The position numbers were made by a program, and so were the translations under genes. From assembly GCA_023653785.1 (NCBI GenBank), contig JAMKCH010005320.1:1-64000 (forward strand): 64,000 nt of DNA, written 5' to 3'. The DNA comes from Ophioderma brevispina (taxonomy: Eukaryota; Echinodermata; Ophiuroidea; Amphilepidida; Ophiodermatidae). Under the pieces are notes generated by a model. The model saw only the letters and a program-made list of their open reading frames with translations, was not told the DNA's origin and did no database searches. Of the stretch, positions 1 to 11,010 are shown piece after piece; positions within the stretch are counted from its first letter, which is position 1; every line of letters begins with the position of its first letter.

Positions 1-263
1 TTGTGGTCACAAAATTCCGGGAAAACTAGTGGAAGTATGCAAGCCTTGTGGAGCTCAAATCTGTTTAAAATGTCAATGCGGAACATTAATGCTTGAAGTA
101 GTTGCAATTTTGTACAGGACATCAAGCAGATTTTTTTCTTCGAAGATCATTGGCAAATTATATCAAGTAGGTTCTAAATTCATTGGTCTTAAAAGATATA
201 ATGCGAAGTATCATAGAAAGTAATTTATGTAAAATTCAAATATTTACATGTGGAAGTCAAATT

Positions 264-279
264 TTGATGACGTCATCAA
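264..279. promoter_or_regulatory. 16-bp palindrome with TGACGTCA core (CRE-like)
   Basis: The sequence TTGATGACGTCATCAA is a perfect 16-bp palindrome. Its core TGACGTCA is the consensus site of CREB/ATF basic-leucine-zipper proteins. Flanking A/T runs extend the symmetry imperfectly. The site is seen directly; any regulatory use is inference, since no gene start is recognised nearby. Confidence 0.45.
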
Positions 280-676
280 TTTTGGCCATATAGAAGACTT
301 ATTTCTTAGATAACATATTTTGAAACAAACATAGATTTTCTTACTCAGAACATCCCAATGTATATGAGAAGTGTTAAAATTTGAATAAATTAAATAATAT
401 ATGTGCTTAGCAGAGAAAATAGTAAGTATTTTAGACCATCGGATAAACAGGAAATTACCGTTTTGAGAAAATTGCAATTTGAAAACTCTATTTTGTACAG
501 GTCAATGGGAAAACGAATTAAACGTTCATTAACACAAAAATATATAAATATCATATAGCGTCAAAACAAAGCGAAATAATAAAAGCTTAAACGCTTATTA
601 TATGTTAAAACTATTCATAAATGCCAAGAAAGAAGAAAAAAAATAGTAAAATTTCATATATTTTCACCAAAAATTT

Positions 677-688
677 GATGACGTCATC
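677..688. promoter_or_regulatory. second TGACGTCA site
   Basis: GATGACGTCATC is a 12-bp palindrome that repeats the core and flanks of the site at 264. The preceding AAATTTGATGACG resembles the left flank of the first site, so the two may be copies of one repeat rather than independently evolved enhancer sites. Confidence 0.4.
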
Positions 689-997
689 GTTATTGCGTTA
701 ATTTATCTATTTTTTTGCCATCCACTGGAGAATTTTACGACCTCTGGATTCGTAATCCCAGGGTTCCAAGCTATCGATATCTGGTGGTTGTAAAAAAAGT
801 TCTCTCGACCCACCGGTATAATCTTCAATTTAGAGCCTTTTTTAAATGTGGAGCTCCTGACCCTGACTCACTGATCAGAAGTATTTGGGGAGCTCTGACG
901 ACCCATCCCCCTTTTTCGCGTCATGCCAGGTTCAGCAGGCTCGTCAAAAAGGTCCCCACTACAAATCGACCCGGGATGTTTTCATTTGCATGATTAA

Positions 998-1005
998 TGA
1001 CGTCA
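998..1005. promoter_or_regulatory. third TGACGTCA site
   Basis: A third full CREB/ATF consensus, in the context TTAATGACGTCACTC. Three perfect 8-mers within 750 bp is more than expected by chance in AT-rich DNA. Confidence 0.35.
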
Positions 1006-3894
1006 CTCAGCCTGGGATTCCCCTGGTTTAGATTTACGCCGAGGGGGTTTCCAGTTTTATTCTAATAATTTCTTTCTACCCGGGTCCCAAGTTGTGCCAA
1101 ATTGTAAAAATAGTAAACAAATTGGTTTAATTGTTCTTTTCTCTGCAAATCTGATCAGAAGATCTCTCAAACCCAGGTCAAAGTGAAGGGAGGTGCCAAA
1201 AATCATGTCCCATTCGGCTCTAAGGTTTGGTTCAGCGCAAAAGTCTAACACCAATTAGGAAAAAAAGGGACGGTTGTTTGTTTCAAGAGGTCAAGTAAAT
1301 GTGACGACGTATGCAACAATTTGTTTTGAAAATGCACATGTAATGTTGAATGTTAATCCCAAAAACCTGATATATATATGAGTGATGATCTTGATATTTC
1401 TTTTATGGCAATCATTAAGGCGCATTAGCAAAATAATAATTGGCAAGATTATGTCCAGTACTAAAGACGACCCCTTCTAAAACATTTACTTGTGTGGCTG
1501 TACATTCAACCTCGCAATGGTTCGCAAGCATAAAGATGCCACAAGAGACGACTTAACAGGGGTGACTTCAGTCCAGGCACGCAGGGTGGGGCCTGGAACC
1601 AGGGGTAAGAAATGTTGACGAATATCATGCACACAGACTACAAAGCTTTCAAATCATATCATATTCGGAAATCTCAACAAGGCAGATTATAAATTGTAAT
1701 AGGAAGATGATTTTACGGGTGCCGGATAGATAACAGAACGTCCACGTTAAATCACGAATAGGATTTTTAAAGAAAGCTGAAAAGACGCGATTTGGAGAGT
1801 ACATTGTACTACATCATCTGTTAAATATTCAAGAGGTCAAAAGAGCAAGTCCTATCGTACATTATTTTTCAACAGGTCCACCCCCCGAATACACTCCTCA
1901 AAGGATTGGCGTTTCATGATCAGTTTATTGGAATGTGCAGAGGTAGACGGACCATTGCACTTCAAAGAGGTGAGTCCGAATTCCTCAAAAACAAAGAATT
2001 TCAAAATCTTTCCAACGACATTCAAAATAACCCCAACAAGCCATATGACAAACAATTCCAACAAAAAAAAAACATTTTTCAAATTACCACTCCCACCAAT
2101 GGATGCAAAAAGATAAGAAAAAAAGATACAAAACCAAAAAACTTCTTTAACCCCTTGAATGAAATAAAAAGTCCCAAACCCCTACCGGGTGTTCCCAGGG
2201 TGGTAGCACGTACAACCATACCGTAGAGATAGCCAATCAAAAAGAATGTACCATTACACTTTCAGAGGATCAAATAGATTTCATATGAAAAAAAAACAAT
2301 AAGAAAATCAAATGGGGGGAAATAATTAAATCAAAAGCAATTCCACCAATGCAAAGCTAATAATATCATAGCATATAATGATTTATAATCGACCCAGGAT
2401 GATAGTTTACGTCTTGACTAAGGTAAAAAAAACAAAAATAAATATAAAAGCGATTTTAAACCCCCTCACACAAACACATAGCGTCCACACGTCCAACATA
2501 AGCCCCAAACATCACGATTCATTTGCGTGATATGTATGCATTGGAAAATTGACCTGCACTGGATGCACACACTCCTTGGCGCCAGCAAAAAAATGCGCGG
2601 ATAGTAAATGACGTTCTTGGTTTTTAATGATTTAAACATTTAAGAGCTAATACATAAAACTGAATTGTTTTACCTAACTGTATGATTATAAACGTTTTTT
2701 TAAACTTTAATGTCAGATCATCAATTCCAGTAAGTTTAACAAAGTACGAACTAATAATATTGCTGTCTGGCTGAATTGACTGTTTGTTATTCTACACCGC
2801 TTTAACCGGGTTAGTCAACAGCATTATCACGCCGCTGTATAAGGTTCATGGTATTAACGTTTATCGGAACCGTTTGGATTCCTAGTTCTACAACTTCCTG
2901 TTACATTTCAAAGGGTTGTGACAGTTTTACACATTCAGCTCAGCGAAAAATTAAGTTCATGTGGAATACGTTAGATGAAATATCAAAATGATGCAAAATA
3001 TTCTCTTCCCTTATGGAAGCATGATTCGTGTGAAAATGACATAAATTGAGCCACTTTAGTTGTTTTCGGCGAGATTTAAAGAAAAAAATGATCGATAAAG
3101 TCGCGAGTCTTCCTCAGTCTCATATAGGCCTTATACTAGTAAGCCAAAAAACCAGAGCCATTATAGTGCGTCCACTACTATTAAGAAATGTGCAAATTGT
3201 ATTTCGGTCTGAAAACAGGACAGGAAATTACAGCCGTGGACCATGGGAAAAAGCAATGATTCGTAACACAAAAAACCACAAGATTGGAATCAATAAAATT
3301 TGTGTATTATGAGCTTTTCTCAAGGATATTAGTGGAACCTTGAACTTTAAAACAAAAAAAAGTGCTGGAATAGTGAAATGAACCTTTAAGTGTTATAAAT
3401 TCCAAAAAAAAGGTCGATCCAAGCTGAAATTTGGTTTGTAGCTAGTTCAGGTGCCAAAAGGGGTGATTCCGTTTCAGTTTGGAGTTGTACAAGGTCAACT
3501 TTTCAATAGAAGTCATAAAACACCATACTACTTGAATTAATCCACAGTTGCCCAAAGTTCAGAATTCTGTGTACATTTCAATGGGAATTTTGTCTGACAT
3601 TGGTTGAAGTTTAGGTTCTTTGAAGCCTTATTTACCTACATAAGACAGTTAGACACCATGATGAACTTTGCAGAAAACTCAGCAGAGGCCCTCTTAACAT
3701 ATCTCAAGCAGAATTTGGTGCAAAATGGCTGACTTGTTTTTTTAGGGGTCAAGTCAAGTTAAATTGGACTTATGCTTTTTGCGACAACTATATCTCATCC
3801 AATGAAGCTGATAAATCCAAGATTGTAATGCATGGTAGTCAAACACCGTTGCATACAAGGGAATCAACCAAATTTGTATTTTTCTGTATTTCAC

Positions 3895-4135
3895 CGGCAC
3901 ATTTTGACAAAAATTAAATTTTATTCAATTTGTGGACTCCGCAATGATAGTTTAGTCCATTGAAAGAATAAAGATATATTTTACACTACATAACATACAA
4001 AAACAGATAGGGGCATAACAGGCATACTTTTAAGTTTTCCATAACTTAAATCAACAAAATGTGTCTGTTACATGGAAGATCATAGATCATAATATTGGAC
4101 ATTAAAAACCACAAAGGTCACGGACTGCTGAAACG
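3895..4135 (+). repeat. repeat family C, copy 1 (plus orientation)
   Basis: This segment contains GGCACATTTT, a CGCAATGATAGTTTA-type block, GATATATTTTACAC, an AACATACAAAAACAGAT block and later a TGTGTCTGTTACATG block. The same ordered blocks recur at 10717-11010 (plus) and, reverse complemented, at 13088-13290 and 44687-44962. It lies just upstream of the F-box exon-1 pseudogene. The copy in the intact F-box gene is intronic, so the repeat may have been copied together with the gene. Confidence 0.6.
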
Positions 4136-4387
4136 GGTGGATGCATGGTAAGAATTCAACCTATGGCGGCGTTTTTCTGGTGTTAATGCCTCACAGAAAG
4201 CCTAATTGGCACCCCTTCCCCATGCGAAGGTCTGGTTATGCCAATGGAAAATAGAAAAAAATTAAACATGGATGAAAACATCAAAAATTGAGGCTTTTTT
4301 CACCTCATTTATGTTATTTTAATCAATGTTTAATGAAACTTTTACACCAATGATTTTAAATGATTACTTATTCAATTATTTCTTTAG

Positions 4388-4585
4388 TCATATGCTCTGC
4401 TCAATGACAAAGTGAGAATTAACTTAGCTAGTCATGAATACTGTTGTTGGCCTTGCATAAGAACAGAAGACAGCAGAGACAAAGGCATTCATTTTCCACT
4501 GATAATGACTCTGCACTTCCTGAGGAGATAATGGTGAAGGTGTTCTCATAACCTGGATGTACTGAAAAGTGGCGGGCAGCAATTT
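4388..4585 (+). pseudogene. decayed F-box exon 1 (paralogue of the 44.3-kb gene)
   Basis: This is a dead copy of exon 1 of the F-box/LRR gene at 44307-49077. The alignable part runs from a conserved splice acceptor (pyrimidine tract then TTTAG at 4387) through an ATGAATAC start-like block, a long shared CAGAAGACAGCAGAGAC stretch, and the F-box core. There the frame reads LPEEIMVKVFS before a TAA that replaces the SYLDV part of the intact copy. After a one-base shift the frame resumes as TEKWRAA and ends at a conserved GTAAGT donor. The stop and frame shifts make it non-functional as it stands. It is followed by LINE debris, not by exon 2; the matching decayed exon 2 lies 3 kb downstream. Homology is clear by eye, though single-base errors cannot be excluded for each lesion. 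Confidence 0.8.
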
Positions 4586-4639
4586 GTAAGTATCAAACAA
4601 GAATTTTAAAAAATTCCACATGCAATCATTTAGAAGCAA

Positions 4640-5643
4640 GCAAAGAGTTTCTATGTGATGCTGCATTTTCTCGCCAACTACAGTGTCCCAGAGGAGACTG
4701 TCAAGGCAATTGCCATCAAGTATGATAACCCATGAGCTTGGGGCCCACAAAGAGTTCTATTAACACGCTGGAATTCCTCCGGGAGCACTCTTGTTCCCTA
4801 TCTGTGTGATTACATCCTCAGACCGTCTTGGCCATCATGAACGACAAGGCACGTCGCCAACAAACCCAAGCGTTCTAGACATCATCAAGTCAGTATCTCA
4901 CAGACCTGACTACGCAGCTGATCTAGCTCTAACCGCTGATTGCTATGGGTGCACCAAGATCTACTACAGCACTCGAGAATGCGGCAGACAAAGTCAGCCA
5001 ACATCTAAATGCCAAGAAGAAGGAATATATGACCGTCAATGAGGAAGATGATAATCAACCGATATGCACTACAGATGGTGGCCAACTCAGAGAGGTCAAG
5101 GATTTCAAGTATCTCGGGTCCAATGTTGCCAACAGCAAGAAAGTACTTCTGTTCATGATGCAAAGGACCAGCTGGGATTCCTGCAATAACTCACACTATT
5201 TGGCAACTGGTTCTCCAATTCAACCAAGCTGAAGGCCTGTTGTTAGGAGGAGTATCATGGATATTAGACCTGGACCATGAGAAAGAGCTACAGGAGAGAC
5301 TGGATGGCACCTACACCAAGCTTATGCGAGTACAAAAAAACATATCCGGGCCGTTAGCACAAGAACAAAGCACAGATATGTGGAGATATCCCTCCAATTT
5401 CATCTTCTGTTGCCCAGTGATTTGCCAGTCACTGTCATCGTGCGATTGATCAAGGTAGTCTCAGACATCACCGTTGGCAAGTTTACTGTGCCAAAACGGG
5501 GTCGTGCCCCCTTTAATTACAGTGATGTGATTGCTCGATACATCCAACAGGATCCATCGGACATCCCCATCTTAATGACGGACTGGGAAATTTGGCGCTA
5601 CATTGTGAACAGCATCTCGGTGCGGCCGTTAGATAGAAGATAA
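4640..5643 (+). mobile_element. LINE I fragment: decayed reverse transcriptase, C-terminal half
   Basis: Pieces of a non-LTR retrotransposon reverse transcriptase in shifting plus-strand frames. In order I see a TVKAIA-like finger segment near 4690, a TLVPYL block, the region around the catalytic box reading YAADLALTAD (the usual motif is YADDLAL, so one aspartate is altered), and NAKKKEYMTVNE. Next come VKDFKYLGSNVA (RT motif E region), ERLDGTYTKLMR, and a C-terminal KRGRAPFNYSDVIARYIQ segment ending IWRYIVNSISVRPLDR with a stop at 5641. This order matches the endonuclease-RT proteins common in marine deuterostome genomes. The 5' part is missing and the frame is broken many times, so the copy is dead. 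A shorter copy of the same lineage is at 61265-61690. Confidence 0.85.
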
Positions 5644-6884
5644 TAGAGTGTTATAGTATTTTCCCCACATCTTCCCATCCTGTAATACATAACAGCGTTG
5701 TAGATTCGTGATGAACTCACAATGCTGCATCTGTACACGACAGGCACTAGTTCCAGACACGCAATTGTGCACATGACGCAGGACGCAGATATTTGTCAAA
5801 CCTTTGCTTGCGTGACATGTTCATTTTGAATTGTGGACCTGCTGGATTCAACAGAAGAGGTCTGTCTACTCTTATTTTAAAACTGGTAAGTTGTGCTCAA
5901 GGTACGATGTCAATTTCATGTCTGTGCGAGTTCAGCTTTTTAGTTCAGCCTGGCAGCCCTCATGGAAGACAAGAAGGCTTGGAAATCCCGGTGACAAGTA
6001 TAATCAAACCAGCTGTAAACTTTCTTCATGATGATGTAGATGAGGGCGAAGTGTGATGATTTGATGATTTTTTAGTTGTGATATCAAGCTTTTCTTTGCT
6101 TCAAAAAATTAAAAATGTAGCATTGTCTTTCATTTTAGCCTTTTTTGACTCTTTACCCTACCAGTTTTACGTTAATTAAAGAGACCCAGAGATTTCCAGA
6201 AAGAAGCGCCCCAATAATTTAAATTAATTAAAGGATCAGGAAGATTTTCCAGAAAGAAGTGCCCCAAGTTTTGTTGAACCCCATTTTTTTTTTTATTTGG
6301 AATGCTTACAATGTATTGGATCACATCTGAAGTGAATAAGCCAAATACACCATCTCTATGTAATAAGATAGATGATTTAGTATATTCTGTCGTACATGAC
6401 AGAAGAAATTCAAAGCATGGTTTTCTATGGGGTTGATACGATAGCAGCCAGTTCAAAACAAGGTTTGCGGTTTCTGTCTGGTTTGTTCATTAAACCTTCA
6501 AAAGTTCTCGGGATAATGGTGGTCTAACAAACCGATCCAGTGAAAATTTGAGAGAAAATTGTATCCTCAAAAAATCTCCTCCGTCACTTTAATAATTGCT
6601 ACCATCGGGAAAAAAATTGTAACAATCTTTCGCTTCGTAGTTGCAGCTGGCTTGACGTACAACTCTATCAAAAACTTAAGATCCACCCATAACAGTATGA
6701 ATTGTCACATAGGTGACAAAGACAATTGGACGATCTACGTATACCAAGACACCACACACAACTTTGACCAGTGGCAGGGTTTGAACGAACGATTATTTAA
6801 CGCGCGAAACAAACGTTTCCACTCGGCCACAGGTTCTCTTTAAATTATTTTTAAAATAAAAAAAACATCAAGAATCTGGTTTGT
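5644..6884. other. unrecognised spacer with a short tandem duplication
   Basis: No gene is recognised. Within it, a block of about 53 bp is repeated in tandem near 6188-6268: GATTTCCAGAAAGAAG then GCCCCAA, and again with an extra T. A GTT-rich run near 6940-6990 belongs to the next element. Confidence 0.4.
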
Positions 6885-7470
6885 GTGTCGCCTGCCTTAA
6901 GGCATTGAAGGACACATAGTTGATCACTGTGTCCACTGTTGGTCTGTTGTTGTTGATGTTATGTTGTTCTATGTTGTTGTTGTTGTGAGAGCGAAAAAGC
7001 GGTTAACATTTGCATGTAATATCCGATAATTTTGATGGATTTAAACAAAAACTTGGTCCTAGGTGCAACAGTGGTTGACCCCTCATTTGTTTATGGGTCA
7101 AAGGTCACATTCCAAGGTCAAAAGTCATGTGAAGTCAAGTTGTGAAGATAGGCTGAAAAATGTAAAATGACCTCAATGGAAAAGTTGAAGTTCAATTGGA
7201 ACCAAAACTTGGGTGATAGGTGCAACATGGGATCCCTCATTTGTTTGATGCGGTAAAAGGTCATGTTCCCCAAGTCGGGTTCATGTAAAGTCAAGTTGTA
7301 AGATAGGCTGAAAATGCCAAAATGACCTCAATTGAAAAGCTGAGTTCAATGGAATCAAACTTGGTTTATGGTATTACATGTGAACCCTCATTAGTTTATA
7401 AAAGGGTCCAAGGTCACATATCAGGGTTTCCATAGGTTCATATGAGGCCTATCATTCTCAATCCAACAAC
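6885..7470. repeat. minisatellite-bearing element, copy A (DR1 motifs)
   Basis: The element opens with a GACACATAGTTGATCACTGTG block and a GTT-rich stretch, then carries about three units of roughly 145-155 bp. Each unit contains AACTTGG-TAGGTGCAAC, CCCTCATTTG, and one or more AGGTCA repeats. Two direct repeats spaced by one base (DR1) are visible at 7095-7107 and 7115-7127. The same structure recurs at 24995-25850, and the unit portion recurs at 8530-8985. DR1 sites are bound by HNF4, RXR/PPAR and COUP-TF family receptors; binding here is inference. Confidence 0.7.
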
Positions 7471-7543
7471 GTCTGCGACACTAAGTTTCGAGGTACGTGA
7501 TATATTGACCATTCACGGTATTTTTACTTTGTTTCACTGCCAG

Positions 7544-8373
7544 AGTGTGCCGCGAATGGAGAAGGGGAAGTCGGCTAATAAAGACCAGCTCCTTGTGGAA
7601 AACGATTAACCTCATCGAGTGGCATCAAATTGCACAAAACAATGGCCGTCTTTGCAGCAGTATGCAATAGTTCTCTCACAACACTCGATATTGGGACGTA
7701 AACACTACTCTCGTGAAGTAGCATTGACTAGTAAATTTAAATGAAGAAGATAGGAAGTATCTGTGTGAATTAGAGGAAAGAAAGTTAGTGGGATTCACTT
7801 TAAAAATGTTGGAATCGAAATCCTACCTCAAAGTCTATTGAGCTGCAACTCATATGCCCAATTCCTCAGCGTTGGTTTCATTCTGCTCGGGGACTACTGG
7901 GAATCTCAAAAAACTAAACGGTTTGAAAATGAAGAGCACTGGCTTGTTTATGGATGGAATACGTTTCTTGAAAGATCAAAAGCATTTCCAAACCGCCAAG
8001 AGTTGTCTTTTAGCCATTACCCCATGCATGATGTTTGCGCATTGGCATGTACTCACCTGTACAGAAAATATACATGAATAGAGTCACTGATAATGCCAGG
8101 AAGGAACTGAGCATTCTTAAGTTGGAGAATGCTGTGATTGCATATTTTAGAAATCTTATCAAACAAATTAACTATGCTCAAGTGCATTAGTTTTAAGTAT
8201 TAGAGGTTTCACTGAACATGGTATTGTCAAGCTGAAAAACATGCTTCTCTAGAAACCCTGCATGTTATCATGTTTTTAACTTGAGAAATAAAATGAAGAA
8301 TCAGTAAGTAGGCTACAGAGACATTTTAGCAGTCTGTTGTAGTTTTGAAAGGATTCCTCTGAAGAGGACTTAC
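7544..8373 (+). pseudogene. decayed leucine-rich-repeat exon 2 of the F-box family
   Basis: This block aligns along its length with exon 2 of the intact F-box/LRR gene (48240-49077). The acceptor (CACTGCCAG then AGTGTGCC) and the start, which encodes a VCREW-like F-box tail, are conserved. Long shared stretches follow, such as CTCCTTGTGGAAAACGATTA, TTTGCAGCAGTA, GAATCTCAAAAAACT, GTGCATTAG and GACATTTTA. The copy is broken by an insertion in the EWN region, an in-frame TAG at the QQY site, several single-base gains and losses, and a reworked end. Together with 4388-4585 it shows that a whole second F-box/LRR gene once stood here. Two overlapping open stretches at 7838-8081 are fragments of the old reading frame, not new genes. 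Confidence 0.85.
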
Positions 8374-8454
8374 TCCGGGAAGGAAATCCTTCAAAAGGGA
8401 CACAAGAACCCTCACGCATGGAAATATTTCCATGAACCTTTTGGTGGGCCGCCG

Positions 8455-8985
8455 GCGCCAGCTATAACTGGAGGACCATCTGTTGTGTGTGTGTGTATGG
8501 ATGTGTGGGTCACCACAAAATGTTAAGTTTTTTTTTTAAATTGACCCTCATTTGAAAGGTTGAAGTTCAATTAGAACCCTTATCATGTTTTGAGAGTCCA
8601 AGTGTGGGGAAATGTTGGATCCAAAACATGATAATGATAAAATTGGATGATTTACCCCCAATATTAATTGGTCCTTGCTATAGTTTTAAAATATTGGCTC
8701 GACTGCATCTCGCCCAATATTTTTGCAACTCATAGCTGAACCTAATGACTTTGGGCTTAATCGATGGCTTTATATCAAACTTTGGTCATAGGTGCCAGCA
8801 TGGAATCCCTCATATGTTGATAAGGTTAAACTCATATGCAAAGTCCATGTGAGGTCAAGTTGAAACTCTCTAAAATGTAAAATTGACCCAATTGAAAAGT
8901 TAATTCATGGACCCAAACTTATGTCATAGGTGCCAAGGGATCCCCGATATGTTGATGAGGTCCCCAAAGGTCATAGAGCGGCCCA
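8455..8985. repeat. minisatellite-bearing element, copy B
   Basis: It starts with a GCCGCCGGCGCCAGC block and a (GT)n run, then has units with CATAGGTGCCA, GTTGATAAGG and GAGGTCAAGTTG like copies A and C. It also contains a hairpin: TATCATGTTTTG at 8581-8592 pairs perfectly with CAAAACATGATA at 8622-8633. The same hairpin block, with one arm decayed, is at about 24430-24492 inside segmental repeat D. Confidence 0.6.
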
Positions 8986-9423
8986 CTGCTTATATTCTTG
9001 AATATAGCGCTCGAGTTACTTTCCACCTGCATGTCACAGGATACTACACACTTCATTAAACAGACTCTCAGGGGCTGAGTTTTTAAGGGGCTTACACCCG
9101 CCGCGCGCCCCCTCTATTTTTGGCTGAGCAACAGGCGCCCAGCTGCACACGGCTCCTGGCACACTGTAGATCTAAAAAATTGCCCTTTTTCAAAGCTCCC
9201 TTAAATCTTCAATGCAAGACTGACGGTATTGGGCGCTTGCGCTGTGTAGATTTACACCCCCTCAGATTTTCGAACCAATAAAACAATCTGGGTCCTACCC
9301 GGCGAATGCGGCGAGCCGGAAATTTGGCGCCCTCTATTGAGCAATCCTGGATCCGCCCCGGACTCTGAACTCATTTTTCACAAAATATCAAATTCATTTC
9401 ATTTTCTTTCAAATATTCTTTAT

Positions 9424-9461
<38 letters not shown>

Positions 9462-10174
9462 ACAGTTTTCACACATCAAACAAATCAGGGACTGCCTTTA
9501 AGGCGGTACAGAGCAATGCTCTCCTTAATCACGCGCCTTAAATACTGCAGAGGTGATTTGAAGCTCTCCTTAGAATCCGATCCATAGTCTGTCCGTTCCT
9601 TATATTTTGGGGGGGGGGGGTGGGGGGGGGGACTCATTTTATGGATCTTATCTTACATGGCTTGCAGTATCATTTAGTCTCCTTAACAAGCACAGACATG
9701 CTTAATTTAATATTTCTTTAGATCCCTCTTGATTGCTTGACAATTTTTTTTTGTTTTTGTTTTAGAGCTGCTCATCTATTGCTCCCCTTAAATTTCCAGG
9801 AGATTCATTGTCGTCCCCCTGCTCATTTAAAAAGGCAGTCTCTGAAATGCCTGTATCATAATTACACAGAAGTCCCATTATGATACCAAGGACTTCCCAC
9901 AATTAAGGCCCTTTACTGTCATATATTTTTTGTCACCAAATGTTGTTAAAATTCACTTAATAAACAGCATGGACTCAAAAGTGACGATCCGTCAAACAAA
10001 TGTAATACAAAGAACATCAACTCCCTAATTTGTTGTTTACAACATACGGCCCACGTTATGCGAATTCATTATCTCGTGATATCAGGAAGCACCCTCACTG
10101 AGTAATAAAAAAAACCATCGTCAAATCTTATTATTTTTCCTGTTTCTTTGGCTTGGTAATACCTTCCCCTTTTT
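8986..10174. other. repeat-rich spacer: poly(A) run, G run, MITE end
   Basis: No gene is seen. The end of a MITE-like element is visible near 9342-9357 (ATCCTGGATCCGCCCC), the same terminus found in inverted form at 22511. A poly(A) run of about 30 bases spans roughly 9430-9460, and a G-rich run lies at 9609-9630. The poly(A) could be a retrotransposon tail, but no LINE or SINE body is recognised next to it. Confidence 0.45.
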
Positions 10175-10177
10175 TTA

Positions 10178-10609
10178 CAGGGTGAGTTAAAAAAAACTTG
10201 ACCCTGATTTGTGTCCGCCATTGTTTGAATTTTCAAGAACATATATCTAACATATGTGATATCACTGAAATCTTAGTTCTTATTAGTTAATTTGCTGCAA
10301 AGATCATTTACAAATCGGTAGGTATAGACCGAGTTCAGTGTTTGAATCCAGCATTCGGTTTTCTGACTGTCCACGGAATCACATTTGCTTATTCGGCATG
10401 CATTCAATGGGAATCCGGGGATAGGGTTAAAACCGACTACTTGATTCAAAAGACTGTAGCGCGGCCTAACTTAACCGCTGGAATTATCTTTGCAGCAATT
10501 AAGATAATTAAAATTAATTTTTGGATTTTTTTTATAGGGGTTTTTTTTATATTATTTAAAAACTCAAATGGCGGACACAATCCGGGTCAGGTTTTTTTTA
10601 CTCAACCCG
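10178..10609. mobile_element. MITE with ~50-bp TIRs and TA target duplication
   Basis: The left arm begins CAGGGTGAGTTAAAAAAAAC and continues to GTGTCCGCCATT. The right arm, read in reverse complement, begins CGGGTTGAGTAAAAAAAAC and also reaches GTGTCCGCCATT, so the inverted repeats are about 50 bp with few mismatches. TA dinucleotides flank both ends (10176-10177 and 10610-10611). This is the layout of Tc1/mariner-type non-autonomous elements. The 104-codon open frame inside it is an accident of the arm sequence. Confidence 0.75.
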
Positions 10610-10716
10610 TAACTGCCTTTGGTAGTAGTATGTTCAAAGCGCCAAGAGCTTTATGAATAGGCGCTTTCAAATGCATGTTATTTATGTATTTTAGTATGTA
10701 TGTCGTGTAAAGCAGT

Positions 10717-11010
10717 AGCACTGGCACATTTTCCAAATATGAATTTTTCAAGTTGGCTCGCAAATGATAGTTTAATGAAGAAATACAGATATATTTCCAC
10801 ACATAAAAATAACATACCAAAAACAGATATGGTTCATGCCAATTACATGCTAAAGATATTCAGGTAATTTGTGTGCTAACTTTTAAATTTGCCGTTACTT
10901 AATCAGCCAATGTGTCCGTTCACGTGAATATCAAGACATGTACCATATCAATGAATTAAACCATTGGTCACAGATCAGTCGCTGGGTGGATACCATGGGA
11001 ACAACTATGG
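10717..11010 (+). repeat. repeat family C, copy 2
   Basis: It carries the family blocks in order: AGCACTGGCACATTTT, GGCTCGCAAATGATAGTTTA, GATATATTTCCACACA, AACATACCAAAAACAGATAT, AATGTGTCCGTTCACG and GCTGGGTGGATACCATG. It is longer and less decayed than the copy at 3895. Confidence 0.6.

Larger units (their letters stand above)
1..3890. other. unrecognised AT-rich DNA
   Basis: I see no gene here. Open frames are short, lack recognisable motifs and have low-complexity composition, for example the A-rich stretch near 2040-2180. Three TGACGTCA sites near the left end are listed separately. The part from about 3340 to 3890 has the texture of old repeat DNA, but I could not pair it with another copy in the window. 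Confidence 0.5.

Noticed and set aside
5793..6056. 87-codon frame after LINE I
   Set aside because: Overlapped by another frame of similar length, no motif, no splice or promoter evidence.
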